DNA from: Streptomyces sp. SLBN-118
Lineage (GTDB): Bacteria; Actinomycetota; Actinomycetes; Streptomycetales; Streptomycetaceae
NCBI RefSeq assembly: GCF_006715635.1
Contig: NZ_VFNP01000001.1
Location: forward strand, 558,001 to 622,000
DNA: 64,000 nucleotides
Reading direction: 5' to 3'
Part shown: positions 45,589-55,913 of the stretch, piece after piece
Position numbering within the stretch: the stretch's first letter is position 1
Layout: each line of letters starts with the position of its first letter
The notes under the pieces: model-generated
What the model saw: the letters and a program-made list of their open reading frames with translations, nothing else
Told to the model about the DNA's origin: nothing
Database searches by the model: none
Program-made: the position numbers and the translations under genes

Positions 45589-45613
45589 GTCCGGCCGGGC
45601 CGGCGGGCCGGAC
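45589..45613 (-). terminator. GC hairpin after the terpene synthase
   Basis: GTCCGGCC (45589-45596) pairs perfectly with GGCCGGAC (45606-45613) over a nine-base loop. It begins about 15 bp downstream of the terpene synthase stop on the minus strand. Confidence 0.6.
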
Positions 45614-45627
45614 GCGGAAGAGTGCGA

Positions 45628-46719
45628 TCAGGCCGGCTGCGTACGGTCCGCGAAGTGCGTGTACGTCCGGAGAATGTCCAGGTCCCACCACCAGGCGATG
45701 GCTGGGATGTCCACCGGATCGTCACTGGGATCCGTGGGGGTCTCGCGGAATACGGTGGGAAGGTTCGCCGGATCGCCGGGAGTGGTGTAGCGCACGGAAC
45801 TCGTGCCCCAGTCCTGGGCGCCCCGTATGAACGTGCCCAGATTGTGGAGATACTGCCGCAGCTGCGGGCTCGCCGCCGGAAGCAGACGTTCCTGCACGCG
45901 CATGAACAGACGCATCACCCGGTCCCGTTGGGAGATCGCGAGATCGAGGGCCTGGCCGGGGGTGAGCCCGTACTGGTGCTCCAGCACCCGGATCACGTTC
46001 AGGTAGTAGCCGGGGCTCCGGCTCTCCTTGCTGTGGGAAAAGATGTCGTTGTCCCACGTGATGATGAACGAGGCCATCTCGGCCGCCGCGCGCACGGATT
46101 TCTGGTCCCTCTCCTGCGGCTGGAGTTCGTAGCGGTGGCCAATCTCCAGCAACGGCAGCACGACAGTCGTCGCGCCGTCCGCGAGGCGCATCAGGGTGTA
46201 GTCGTTCAGGTCGGGTACGGAGTCCGCGCGGCGATGCTCCGCCTCCCACACAACCGTGGAGAAGTATTCGCGCAGCGCGTTGACCCAGAGAGCCGCCTGA
46301 CCCACGGTGCCGTGCTCGGAGATTCTGCGCCGGAGGTCACGCAGCCCGCCGGCGATCGGGTCGTCCAGCAGCATGGGCACTTCCGGGTTCTGCGCGACAC
46401 GCAGCAGCCGCTGGAGTGCGGCCATCAACTCGCCGGGCCGACGGCCCAGTTCGCCTTCCTCGCAGTACCCGTCGTCCACACCGAACAGCCACAGTACGAA
46501 GTCCGACAGGATGCCGACCACGGCCTCGCGTCCGTCGGGCAGGACCCGCGCGGCGAAGGTTCCGATGTCGTGCTGGACGAGCCGGCTGCGCAGCTCGTCG
46601 GATCCGATACCGATGGCCTGGGCCCAGGCGGTGGTCTGGGCGTCGATGGCCGGATGGCTCGGGTGTATGGCCGGCGGTATCGGAGAGTAGATCGGCGGAA
46701 CTGTCAGCTCCGGTCCCAC
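45628..46719 (-). CDS. Class I terpene synthase (terpene cyclase)
   Basis: 363 residues from GTG 46719, five bases after GAGAGGTG. The Mg2+-binding aspartate-rich motif is DDGYCEEG starting at Asp82. The NSE triad is NDIFSHSKE with Asn224, Ser228 and Glu232, followed by the typical Lys-Glu. The pyrophosphate sensor Arg178 lies exactly 46 residues before the NSE Asn, and the RY pair is Arg310-Tyr311. All elements for farnesyl or geranylgeranyl diphosphate cyclisation are present. No prenyltransferase or P450 neighbours it. The DDGYCEE variant does not match the geosmin, pentalenene or epi-isozizaene patterns I know, so the product is unknown. Confidence 0.92.
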   Translation of the reverse strand: MGPELTVPPIYSPIPPAIHPSHPAIDAQTTAWAQAIGIGSDELRSRLVQHDIGTFAARVLPDGREAVVGILSDFVLWLFGVDDGYCEEGELGRRPGELMAALQRLLRVAQNPEVPMLLDDPIAGGLRDLRRRISEHGTVGQAALWVNALREYFSTVVWEAEHRRADSVPDLNDYTLMRLADGATTVVLPLLEIGHRYELQPQERDQKSVRAAAEMASFIITWDNDIFSHSKESRSPGYYLNVIRVLEHQYGLTPGQALDLAISQRDRVMRLFMRVQERLLPAASPQLRQYLHNLGTFIRGAQDWGTSSVRYTTPGDPANLPTVFRETPTDPSDDPVDIPAIAWWWDLDILRTYTHFADRTQPA

Positions 46720-47296
46720 GTGATCACCTCTCTGAGAAACGGTCAGCTCCGCGGCGCGAATCACGCCACGCGCTTGATCAACGACGCCGCATAGTACCCA
46801 GCTGTCACTTCCGTTCCAATAGGGCCATCGCGCCACAGAGCTTGCCGCCCTGGAGCCCGCACCTGGGAAAACGTCGATAGGGCAGGCGGCCGTCAGGGGC
46901 TCCAACCGACCACATGCGTAACCCCGCTTCGGAAAGATCCCCAGGTGACGCGGGCGAGCCGTCGCCTGGCTTGATCACAACACGCCGACGGCTCTGCGAG
47001 GCTTGTGGCGGCGGCAGTTGAACAGTCGGAGCGCGAGCCGGAGTCCGAGAGACATCAATCACGGTTGGCTGCCCGGCAGCGCAGGTTTCAGGACGGATGG
47101 CATATCCCAAGGCGGAATTGAAGGCGAGGCCGGGAGCCGGTCATCGGCGTGCCGGCTTGGAGGCGCCGACGTGGCGCCCGGCCCGTACGCCATCCACCGC
47201 GACCCGACAGCCGACGTGGCTGAAACAGCGACCGCCGTAGCCAATGCCAGGCTGTCGGCGTCATCGGCGGCACCATGCCGGGGAACACTCACCGGC
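46720..47296. other. Intergenic region between terpene synthase and a plus-strand hypothetical gene
   Basis: About 577 bp. In-frame extensions of the flanking genes exist on both sides but have poor coding character and no conserved motif. I see promoters by position only, and no RNA gene or repeat. Confidence 0.5.
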
Positions 47297-47824
47297 ATGA
47301 CTGACTCCGCCCTGTGGATCTCGTCGTTGACCGCCGGCACCGCTGTGCTTGCCAGTTGGGTCACCAGCCGCGGGACATCCCGTGCCGCGCAGATCCAGGC
47401 CGACGCGGCCGAGAAGACTCAGCGCACCGTTCGAGTGAGTGAGGCACGGCGGTCCGCCTACGTGAGCCTCATTGAACAGGCCCACAGAATGGCCGAGTTG
47501 TACTGGAAGGTTTCGGACATCTTTGGATCGGGTGGAACACGCACTGAGCAGCTGCCCGCGCTCAAGGAAGTCCGGGCGAACCTCCGGGAGGAGTACAGCA
47601 AACTCCGCCATTTCATATGGGTGATCAACCTGGAAGGGCCCGACGATGTCGCCGATGCGGCGGAGAATGTCAGACTCTCAACCCGGCCTCCCTACCAGGC
47701 ACTTGCGGCGTCGATCGAGGGTGACTCGAATGCTCCCGCCGCCTTTGATCAGTGTTACGACCCCTTTTGGCAGTCTGTCCTGACGTTTGTCTCCACGGCC
47801 CGAGCTGCGGTGCACGACCTGTAG
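47297..47824 (+). CDS. Membrane-anchored hypothetical protein
   Basis: 175 residues from ATG 47297. A short N-terminal hydrophobic helix (LWISSLTAGTAVLASWV, 6-22) is followed by a predicted helical, charged region with RRSAYVSLIEQAHRMAEL. Proteins with this arrangement (one helix, then an RRxAY motif and helices) are widespread in Streptomyces and have no assigned role. The protein encoded at 63131-63679 on the other strand has the same layout (TM helix then RRRAVYIEFI). I do not recognise a function. Confidence 0.65.
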   Translation: MTDSALWISSLTAGTAVLASWVTSRGTSRAAQIQADAAEKTQRTVRVSEARRSAYVSLIEQAHRMAELYWKVSDIFGSGGTRTEQLPALKEVRANLREEYSKLRHFIWVINLEGPDDVADAAENVRLSTRPPYQALAASIEGDSNAPAAFDQCYDPFWQSVLTFVSTARAAVHDL

Positions 47825-47875
47825 GTGCCGTGGGCGGCCGTGCCTGCTCTCGTCATCCGGTCCCCCGGAGCGAGC

Positions 47876-47919
47876 CGCGTCCCAGCGCCGGGCCACTGGC
47901 CTCACGGCGCCGGGACGCG
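47876..47919. terminator. Bidirectional hairpin between convergent genes
   Basis: CGCGTCCC (47876-47883) pairs with GGGACGCG (47912-47919), and an inner CGCCG/CGGCG pairing extends the stem after a two-base mismatch. It lies between the plus-strand hypothetical gene and the minus-strand protease. Confidence 0.65.
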
Positions 47920-47931
47920 GTGATCAACTGC

Positions 47932-49215
<1,284 letters not shown>

Positions 49216-49449
49216 ATGGCGATGGTGGAGCTCGGCGAGGCGAAGGGCGCGGATGAGTTGTACGGGTCCCTGCTGCCCTGCCGCGACGCGCCGCCGCCGT
49301 CATCCGGCTTCACCGTGGCCCTCCGACCGGTCGCGTACACGCTCGGCGAACTCGCCGGACTCCTCGGCCGCGACGAGGCCGCCGCCCACTGCGCCCACGC
49401 GGCCACCATCGCCGAACGGTGGAACAGCCCATTGGGGCTCAGGGGGTGA
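49216..49449 (+). pseudogene. C-terminal TPR-like fragment of an AfsR/LuxR-type regulator
   Basis: The frame reads MVELGEAKGADELYGSLLPC and then VAYTLGELAGLLGRDEAAAH, the closing tetratricopeptide-like helices of large AfsR- or LuxR-type regulators, and stops at 49449. No ATPase or DNA-binding part precedes it within the open frame. So this is the tail of a lost gene. Confidence 0.45.
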
Positions 49450-49562
49450 CGCCGCGCGAGCTGGCGCCGGCGCGACGACAGACTCCGCCGGCGTCTGGGG
49501 ATGTTGTCCGGCTCCCACGCGGTGTGCAGAGGCAGAATGCGAGGACCAACGAGGTGGAGCCG

Positions 49563-50774
49563 ATGATGCGGATCGATGTCGAGCAGGTACGTCAGGACAC
49601 AGCAGGCTGTGCGCGTGTCACCCACCTCAACAACGCCGGGGCCGCGCTGCAGCCGCGGCCCGTGGTCGACGCGGTGGTGGAACACCTGCGGCTGGAGGAA
49701 GAGATCGGGGGCTACGAGGCCGCGGCCGCCCGGGCCGACCGCATCGAGCACACCTATGACGCGCTGGCCCGCCTGGTGGGTGCCGCCCGCGAGGACATCG
49801 CGGTGGTGGAGAACGCCACCCGCGCGTGGGACATGGCCTTCTACTCGCTTCCCTGGGCCCGGGGCGACCGGATCCTGACGGCCCGCGCCGAGTACGCCAG
49901 TAACGCCATCGCCTTCCTGCAGACCGCCCGTCGCCATGGTGTCCAGGTCGATGTCGTGCCCGACGACGACAGCGGACAGCTCGATGTCGGCGCCTTGCGG
50001 GGGATGATCGACGAGCGGGTCAAGCTGATTGCCGTCACCCATGTCCCCACCCAGGGCGGCCTGGTGAACCCGGCGGCCGAGATCGGCAGGGCAGCCCGGG
50101 AAGCCGGGGTGACGTACCTGCTGGACGCCTGCCAGTCCGTGGGGCAGATGCCCCTGGACGTGAACGAGATCGGCTGCGACCTTCTCACCGCGACCGGCCG
50201 CAAATTCCTGCGCGGCCCACGCGGCACCGGCTTCCTCTACTGCTCGCCACGTGTCCGGGCGCGCCTGGAGCCGCCTTTCCTGGACCTGCACGCCGCAACC
50301 TGGACCTCGCCGGACACCTACCGCGTCCGGGACGACGCCCGCCGGTTCGAGAACTGGGAAACGTACTACGCCGGCAAGATCGGCCTCGGCGTCGCCGTCG
50401 ACTACGCACTCGACCTGGGCCTGGACGCCATCGAGGACCGAGTCACCCTCCTCGCCGAGAATCTGCGCCGAGGTCTCCGCTCCCTTCCGGGGGTGGCTGT
50501 CCACGACCGGGGATCACGCCAGTGCGGCATCGTGACCTTCACTGTCGACGGTCACGACAGCGATCACATCGCCCGCGAGCTCCTGGCGAAACGGATCAAC
50601 GTCTCGGTCTCGGTGGCGGACTACGCACGCTGGGACCTCGAACCACGGGGCCTGACCTCCGTGGTCCGGGCCTCGGTGCACTACTACAACACGGACGACG
50701 AAATCGACCGCCTCTGCGCCGCGCTCCCCCGCGCCACGGCCTCTCCGGGCAGCGGCACGGGCGCCACTGGCTGA
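49563..50774 (+). CDS. Class V PLP-dependent aminotransferase
   Basis: 403 residues from ATG 49563, three bases after GAGGTGGAG (a second ATG follows directly). The fold is that of cysteine desulfurase/isopenicillin N epimerase-like proteins: THLNNAGAALQP at the N-terminus, LLDACQSVGQMP for the PLP-contacting Asp, and the Schiff-base Lys214 in TGRKFLRGPRGTGFL. The C-terminal VVRASVHYYNTDDEIDRL is also typical. The substrate is not clear; EgtE-like C-S lyase or sulfur transfer roles are possible but no partner gene is nearby. Monocistronic. Confidence 0.88.
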   Translation: MMRIDVEQVRQDTAGCARVTHLNNAGAALQPRPVVDAVVEHLRLEEEIGGYEAAAARADRIEHTYDALARLVGAAREDIAVVENATRAWDMAFYSLPWARGDRILTARAEYASNAIAFLQTARRHGVQVDVVPDDDSGQLDVGALRGMIDERVKLIAVTHVPTQGGLVNPAAEIGRAAREAGVTYLLDACQSVGQMPLDVNEIGCDLLTATGRKFLRGPRGTGFLYCSPRVRARLEPPFLDLHAATWTSPDTYRVRDDARRFENWETYYAGKIGLGVAVDYALDLGLDAIEDRVTLLAENLRRGLRSLPGVAVHDRGSRQCGIVTFTVDGHDSDHIARELLAKRINVSVSVADYARWDLEPRGLTSVVRASVHYYNTDDEIDRLCAALPRATASPGSGTGATG

Positions 50775-50967
50775 TCTTCGGCTCCACATTTTCCGTCTGC
50801 GGCCGCTCGCAGCTTCAGGGGAAGACCGGCCGGGCTTCGGCCACGTGGGCGATCTCCGGCGTTCCCGTCCGGCGACCGCGCCGCCGGCGGACTGGGTGCT
50901 GCGGGCGATGGCGCGGTGATTCGGAGCCGGCCGCGCACAAGCCCCGGCCGTACTGCGCCGAGCCGGT

Positions 50968-51732
50968 TTACGAGCGACGGCGGGGCTTGCCGCGCTTGCC
51001 GCCTTTGGAGCCGCCGGAACCGCTCCGAGGGCTCTTGCCGGCCGTCTTGCCGGCTGCGGACTTCTGCCGTGGGCCGCCGCCCGTGTCGGGGCGCTTGCGC
51101 TTCGGCTGTGCCGGGGTCGGAGTGCGGCCCCGTGAGCTGTTGACGGTCCGCCCGCGGACGATCCCGATGAAGTCCTCCACCAGGTCGGTGGTTGCGTCCT
51201 CGGGCCAGGACAGCGCGACACGCGACTCGGGGGCGTCCGTGACCGGCCGGTACGTGAGGTCCTTGCGGTGGTGCAGGCGGGCGAGCGACTGGGGCACGAC
51301 AAGCACGCCCACTCCGGCCGCCACCACTTCGACGGCGTCAGCGGTGGTGGCGGGGCGCTCGTTCGCGGGCCGCCCCGGCAGGCGCTCCCAGGCGAGGGTG
51401 TCGTCGAGGGGATGCAGCACGATGTCGTCGGCCAGATCCTCGGCGGACACCGCGTCGACCGCCGCGACGACGTGGTCCTTCGGGACCACGACCACCGTCG
51501 TCTCGGTGTAGAGCGGGATCGCGCTGAGGTCCGTACGGTCGACCGGCAACCGTACGAACCCCGCGTCGGCGCCTCCGCCCCGCAGTACGTCGAATGCTTC
51601 GGCGGCGGACACCGCGACGAGGGTCAGGGGGATGTCGGGCAGCCGCTCGTTCCAGATCCGCACCCACTTGGTGGGCGTCACTCCCGGGACATACGCGAGC
51701 CGGAACGAAGGGGATACTTCCGAGCCTGTCAC
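50968..51732 (-). CDS. LysR-type substrate-binding domain protein lacking a DNA-binding domain
   Basis: 254 residues from GTG 51732. Only the periplasmic-binding-protein-like effector domain of LysR regulators is present (FRLAYVPGVTPTKW at the start, VVAAGVGVLVVPQSLARL). There is no N-terminal HTH, and the upstream sequence has none in frame. The C-terminal 50 residues are basic and low complexity (KRKRPDTGGG, KTAGKSPRSGSGGSKGGK), which may bind nucleic acid. The divergent neighbour is a DUF5997 protein, a common pairing in Streptomyces. Confidence 0.85.
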   Translation of the reverse strand: MTGSEVSPSFRLAYVPGVTPTKWVRIWNERLPDIPLTLVAVSAAEAFDVLRGGGADAGFVRLPVDRTDLSAIPLYTETTVVVVPKDHVVAAVDAVSAEDLADDIVLHPLDDTLAWERLPGRPANERPATTADAVEVVAAGVGVLVVPQSLARLHHRKDLTYRPVTDAPESRVALSWPEDATTDLVEDFIGIVRGRTVNSSRGRTPTPAQPKRKRPDTGGGPRQKSAAGKTAGKSPRSGSGGSKGGKRGKPRRRS

Positions 51733-51790
51733 CCTGCAAGGTTATCGGTCGTGGTCAGAGGTGGTGCACACGCTCGATACTCTTGACACC

Positions 51791-52195
51791 ATGACGTCGC
51801 ACCAGACCACCCAGACGATGAAGCCCGCCACTGCGGCAAAGAAGCTGGGTGTGTACCTCGAGGCCACCCCCGCCGAGTTCCAGGAGGGCGTCGTCTCGCG
51901 CGCCGAGCTGAGTGCGCTGCAGGCCGATCCGCCCACGTGGCTGCAGGAGCTGCGACGCAACGGCCCGCACCCCCGGCCCGTGGTCGCGGCGAAGCTGGGC
52001 ATCTCCATCTCGGGTCTCGCACGGGGCGGAATCACCGAAGCTCTGACCACCGAACAGATCGACGCGCTGAAGGCGGAAAGTCCCGAGTGGCTGCACAAGG
52101 AGCGCGCCACCCAGGCCGAGGTCCGCAAGGAAGCCCTGCGCGTCAAGGAGAAGAACGCGGAGCGAGGCGACCAGTCCCGCCGGCCGCAGTCCTGA
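51791..52195 (+). CDS. DUF5997 family protein
   Basis: 134 residues from ATG 51791. The DUF5997 pattern is strong: KPATAAKKLGVYLEATPAEF, RAELSALQADPPTWL and GLARGGITEALTTEQIDALK. The middle reads like a small regulatory helix-turn-helix, though this is not proved. It is divergent from the LysR-domain protein with only 58 bp between their starts, so they probably share control. Function is unknown. Confidence 0.85.
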   Translation: MTSHQTTQTMKPATAAKKLGVYLEATPAEFQEGVVSRAELSALQADPPTWLQELRRNGPHPRPVVAAKLGISISGLARGGITEALTTEQIDALKAESPEWLHKERATQAEVRKEALRVKEKNAERGDQSRRPQS

Positions 52196-52350
52196 TCGTC
52201 TGGAAGTACCGCACCCGGCCGCCGCCTGCGCAGTGACGTCGTAAGCCCTGCCGCGACAGGCGTGGCACACGTGCGCGTGCGCGCAAAGACCCCGCCGCCC
52301 GCTCGACGAGACCCCGTGGCTCCTGCTTGGACGCTGCTCGACGATGTTAA

Positions 52351-52376
52351 GAACCCTTGACGGATGTCAAGGGTTC
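52351..52376. terminator. Perfect 11-bp hairpin between convergent genes
   Basis: GAACCCTTGAC (52351-52361) pairs fully with GTCAAGGGTTC (52366-52376) over a GGAT loop. It lies between the DUF5997 gene and the convergent rhomboid-like gene and is most simply a bidirectional terminator. The stem is less GC-rich than is usual here. Confidence 0.65.
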
Positions 52377-52441
52377 CCTGGGCGACGTCCCTGAGGCGAT
52401 CCGGCATCTGCACGACGGCCTTGTACGCGGCAAGGTCGTCA

Positions 52442-53425
52442 TCACGGTCCAGGTCGGACAGGGGCCTCGTCGGCGGCCTCGGTCCGCGTCCGGAAGCGTC
52501 CGTGGCACAGCCCCAGGACGATCGCCGCGGCTATCGCGATCAGGTGCTCACGAGCCGCCAGATTGGGTTTGACGAGACACTCCAGCACCATCGAGCCTCC
52601 GGTGAAGGCAAACAGGACGGGCGCCCGCCGTACCACCGCGAGGTAGCTGAACAGACCCACCACAGCGGCAGACGGTCCCGTGTCGAGGACCTGCCCGATC
52701 TCGGGCGGCAGCCCAAGCCCCCACCAGCCCGGGCCGATGGCGATCATGACCCGGACGCTGAGCGTGCCCGCCAGAGTTGTGGCGTACGCGACCATCAGCG
52801 TCCGGGCACGGCCCAGCGACAGCTCGGCAAGGGCGAATGCCAGGAACAACTGCGTAATGCCTGCCCACACCGGCAGATCGAGCGCAGGGACGAACAAAGA
52901 CACGGGGGTGCGCAACAGGGCGAGAGGGAGCGGCAGGTCGGCACGCACCTCGCCGAGCAGCCGCACCACCACCGCACCACTCGGTGTCACATGAATCGCG
53001 TGGAAGAAGATGACCGCGAACGTGGCCACAAACGCCAACGAGAGCCCGCCCAGCCGCCGGTGCACCAGCTCCCGCAGAGGAGCGACGACAATGCCACGCC
53101 ACTCACCGACGATCGTGCTCCAGACGAAACGTGCGAACCAACTCAGCGCGGCGCGCACTCGCCCTGTGACTCCCCCACCCTCCGCCCGCGACCCGTCCTC
53201 GCCGACGGGCTCGCCTTCACCGGTTCGGTCGCCCTCGAGAACGTCATGACCAACACCGGCCACCTGGGACATCTGCCGATCAACCCCCTCACGCTCACGC
53301 CGACGGGCAATCGTGCCCATCAGCGCATCGGTGTGCCCACGCACCATCAGATCGTGCACCAGACCGAACAATGCCTGCACATGGGGGTCCTCAGCGAGAC
53401 GGCTCAGCGGGAGTCCTGCAGACAC
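52442..53425 (-). CDS. Rhomboid-like integral membrane protein
   Basis: 327 residues in the longest frame (GTG 53425). The first about 110 residues are charged and may be partly untranslated; inner starts are possible. Beyond residue 120 there are five or six hydrophobic segments. DTGPSAAVVGLFSYLAVV resembles the rhomboid nucleophile segment (GxSG-like GPSA), and a His follows in REHLIAIAAAIVLGL. This is the pattern of actinobacterial rhomboid-like proteins, which may or may not be active proteases. Confidence 0.65.
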   Translation of the reverse strand: MSAGLPLSRLAEDPHVQALFGLVHDLMVRGHTDALMGTIARRREREGVDRQMSQVAGVGHDVLEGDRTGEGEPVGEDGSRAEGGGVTGRVRAALSWFARFVWSTIVGEWRGIVVAPLRELVHRRLGGLSLAFVATFAVIFFHAIHVTPSGAVVVRLLGEVRADLPLPLALLRTPVSLFVPALDLPVWAGITQLFLAFALAELSLGRARTLMVAYATTLAGTLSVRVMIAIGPGWWGLGLPPEIGQVLDTGPSAAVVGLFSYLAVVRRAPVLFAFTGGSMVLECLVKPNLAAREHLIAIAAAIVLGLCHGRFRTRTEAADEAPVRPGP

Positions 53426-53456
53426 CCCCCGGGCCGACAGATACGCCGACTAACCG

Positions 53457-53975
53457 TCAGGCGTCCTCGAAGTAGGCGTCCAGGACCGCGTCGAGGTCCG
53501 CCGTCCACTCCTTGAGGCAACTCCTGGCCGGGGCCTCGACCTCGGCGTCGAACCAGCGGCGGGTTGTCAGGTGAACCGTGACGGTGAACCGGCGGCCGAA
53601 TCGCGCGGGCTTGACCTCGACGGCGCCGAGTTCGTCCCAGCGGAACTCGGCCTCCTGGTCGTCCAGCCGGAACCGGATGCCCTCGCGGTCCGCTTTGATC
53701 GAACCGCGCCGGTCCTCGACTTCGAAGACGGGGCCGCTCGCCCCCTCGTCCGCCTCACTGGCGGCGCCCTCCTCGTCAGGGACGGACGCATCGTCCGGGG
53801 CGGCCGCGTCGGCCGCAGGCTCCGCGGCCGGCTCCGTGACCGGCTCCTGCGCCTCTTCCGCCTCTACCGACTCGGCCGACTCGGCAGAGCGGGGTGCAGT
53901 GAGGCCCGGGATGTAAGCCGGGTCGGTCCCGGCGGCGTACTCGAGCGGGCTGTTTGGATCTACGCGCTGTTCCAC
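53457..53975 (-). CDS. Conserved hypothetical protein with acidic linker and PH-like domain
   Basis: 172 residues from GTG 53975; a frame extending to 54134 has no support. The first part is disordered and rich in Ala, Glu and Asp (PVTEPAAEPAADAAAPD). The C-terminal 90 residues form a beta-rich domain (IKADREGIRFRLDDQEAEF, RWDELGAVEVKPARFGRRF, FTVTVHLTTRRWFDAEVE) that suggests a PH-like fold. It is probably in an operon with the rhomboid-like gene, separated by 31 bp. Function is unknown. Confidence 0.7.
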   Translation of the reverse strand: MEQRVDPNSPLEYAAGTDPAYIPGLTAPRSAESAESVEAEEAQEPVTEPAAEPAADAAAPDDASVPDEEGAASEADEGASGPVFEVEDRRGSIKADREGIRFRLDDQEAEFRWDELGAVEVKPARFGRRFTVTVHLTTRRWFDAEVEAPARSCLKEWTADLDAVLDAYFEDA

Positions 53976-54431
53976 GACGGGCAGTATGGTCGATGAACCT
54001 GTGCGCGACCACTCCGTGTCCGAGGTCGTCGGCGTTCGGCGCGTCCCAACGCAAAGGCTGCGAAGCCAGTTGGGCCTGTCGGCTTCGATTCCCGCAGGGC
54101 TCCCCTCACTGCCGATGACCGACGTGGCCCACACTCTCGCCTTGCATATCGAAGGCGATCACGCCTACACACCTTCGCTTCGAAGGTCATCGACCCGACG
54201 TAGGGCCGGGATCAACCACCGGCCGTCCGACCGCCGATTCGGCGATCATCTTCGGAAACCGCCGTAGAACATCTCCTGAGCAACGAATTCCGAAGGTGAA
54301 CAGGGGTTGACGATCCGGATTCGACAGGATTCCATAACGCGCCGGGAGTGGATGAACCACAGCCAGGCCAGCCACGGAGGCGATAGCACTCCCGCCGTCA
54401 CTCGTCACGCCCAGCCGATCGGAACCGCTCC
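53976..54431. other. Divergent intergenic region with a small palindrome
   Basis: About 456 bp without a gene I can support. At 54171-54187 an inverted repeat ACCTTCG-CTT-CGAAGGT occurs, a possible operator or short hairpin. The promoter of the permease should be in the right half. Confidence 0.45.
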
Positions 54432-55850
54432 ATGACCGACACGCTCAGCCAGCCGCTCACAGCCGACCCAGCACCTGCGGGGGCAGGCTCCAGCGGCCAG
54501 GACGGGCCGCGCACCCTCAAGCGTTCCATCGGCGTCGTCGGCGGGACACTGCTGACCCTCTCGTGCGTCACACCCGCCTCCACCCTGTTCGTCGTCGTGC
54601 CCGACCTGTTCGGGAGCCTCGGCACGGCCACCGCTCTCACCATCGCGATCGGCTCGCTCCTCTGTATCGCTGTCGCGTTCTGTTACTCGGAGCTGGGCAC
54701 CCTGATTCCCAGCGCGGGCGGCGAGTACGCCATCGTCACCACCCTGACCGGCCGCCTGGCCGGGTGGCTGGTCTTCGTCCTGTCGCTGCTGGTCGTGATG
54801 ATCGTGCCGCCCGTGATCGCCATGGGCACAGCGGACTACCTCGCACCGCTGGTCCACGTACCGGCCGAGGCCGCCGGGGCCGGAGTCATGCTGCTGGCCA
54901 CCCTCGCCGGTCTCCTCGACCTGCGCGCCAACGCCTGGATCACCGGAGTCTTCCTGGTCCTCGAAGTCATTGCCGCCGCCGTCGTGGCCGTCCTGGGCTT
55001 CGCTCACAGCGAGCGCGGCGCCGGCAGCCTCGTCCACGGCGTGGTCGCGGACGAGGGCGGCTCACCGGGCCCGGTCAACGCCATGCTGATCGTCTCGGGC
55101 CTGGCCATCGCCCTCTTCGTCACCCAGGGCTTCTCCACCGCCGTCTATCTCTCCGAGGAGATGGAGAATCCACGGCGCAATGTGGCGCGTACTGTCCTCG
55201 CCACCCTGGCCATCTCGACGGCCGTCATCCTCGTCCCGGTGGTCGCGATCACCATGGGCGCCCCCGACCTCGCGGCCCTCACCTCCGGCGACATCAGCAC
55301 CATGGTCACCGCCTGGAGCAACTCGGCGGTCGGCACCTTCGTGAGCCTCTGCGTCGCGCTGGCGATCATCAACGCGGGCATCGTCATGGTCATTCAGAAC
55401 TCCCGCGTGCTGTTCGCTTCCGCCCGCGACAAGGCCTGGCCCGAGCCGGTCAACACCGCCCTCTCGCGCCTGGGCCGGTTCGGCTCCCCGTGGGTCGCCA
55501 CGCTCCTGGTCGGAATCCCCGGCGCGGCCCTGTGCTTCGTGAACCTCGACACTCTCTACGGCGTGACCGGCGTCTCCGTGACAGGCATGTACCTCCTCGT
55601 CGCCGTCGCCGCGCTCGCTGCCCGGCGCGCCTCGCACAAGAAGCTGCCCGCGTGGCGGATGCCGCTCTGGCCCGCCATGCCCCTCGTGCTGATCGCCGTA
55701 CTCGTCTACATCCTGAGCCAGCAGGAAACGCAGTACCTGACGTGGACCGGCGGCATCATGGCGACGGCAACGGTGTACTGGGCGCTCTACCTCCGTCCGC
55801 GGCAGGACACCCGCTGGCTGGTCACACTGCCCAAGGACATGCGCCCCTGA
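54432..55850 (+). CDS. APC superfamily amino-acid permease
   Basis: 472 residues with about 12 hydrophobic segments. The first segment carries the APC signature GVVGGTLLTLSCVTPAST, and LGTLIPSAGGEYAIVTTLTG is the conserved loop after TMS 2. YLSEEMENPRRNVART is the typical cytosolic loop of the family. It imports an amino acid or polyamine by proton symport; the substrate is not predictable. It is monocistronic, with a short intergenic space to the next gene. Confidence 0.88.
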   Translation: MTDTLSQPLTADPAPAGAGSSGQDGPRTLKRSIGVVGGTLLTLSCVTPASTLFVVVPDLFGSLGTATALTIAIGSLLCIAVAFCYSELGTLIPSAGGEYAIVTTLTGRLAGWLVFVLSLLVVMIVPPVIAMGTADYLAPLVHVPAEAAGAGVMLLATLAGLLDLRANAWITGVFLVLEVIAAAVVAVLGFAHSERGAGSLVHGVVADEGGSPGPVNAMLIVSGLAIALFVTQGFSTAVYLSEEMENPRRNVARTVLATLAISTAVILVPVVAITMGAPDLAALTSGDISTMVTAWSNSAVGTFVSLCVALAIINAGIVMVIQNSRVLFASARDKAWPEPVNTALSRLGRFGSPWVATLLVGIPGAALCFVNLDTLYGVTGVSVTGMYLLVAVAALAARRASHKKLPAWRMPLWPAMPLVLIAVLVYILSQQETQYLTWTGGIMATATVYWALYLRPRQDTRWLVTLPKDMRP

Positions 55851-55913
55851 CCATCGGCCGAAAGTCGCCAAATCACCGTCCGACCCCGCTGTGGCCTGTG
55901 CACCAGCTGTAAC

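Noticed and set aside
49563-50774. Assigning the class V aminotransferase to ergothioneine (EgtE) or isopenicillin N epimerase
   Set aside because: No egtA-D or beta-lactam genes are nearby and the fold alone does not decide between family members.
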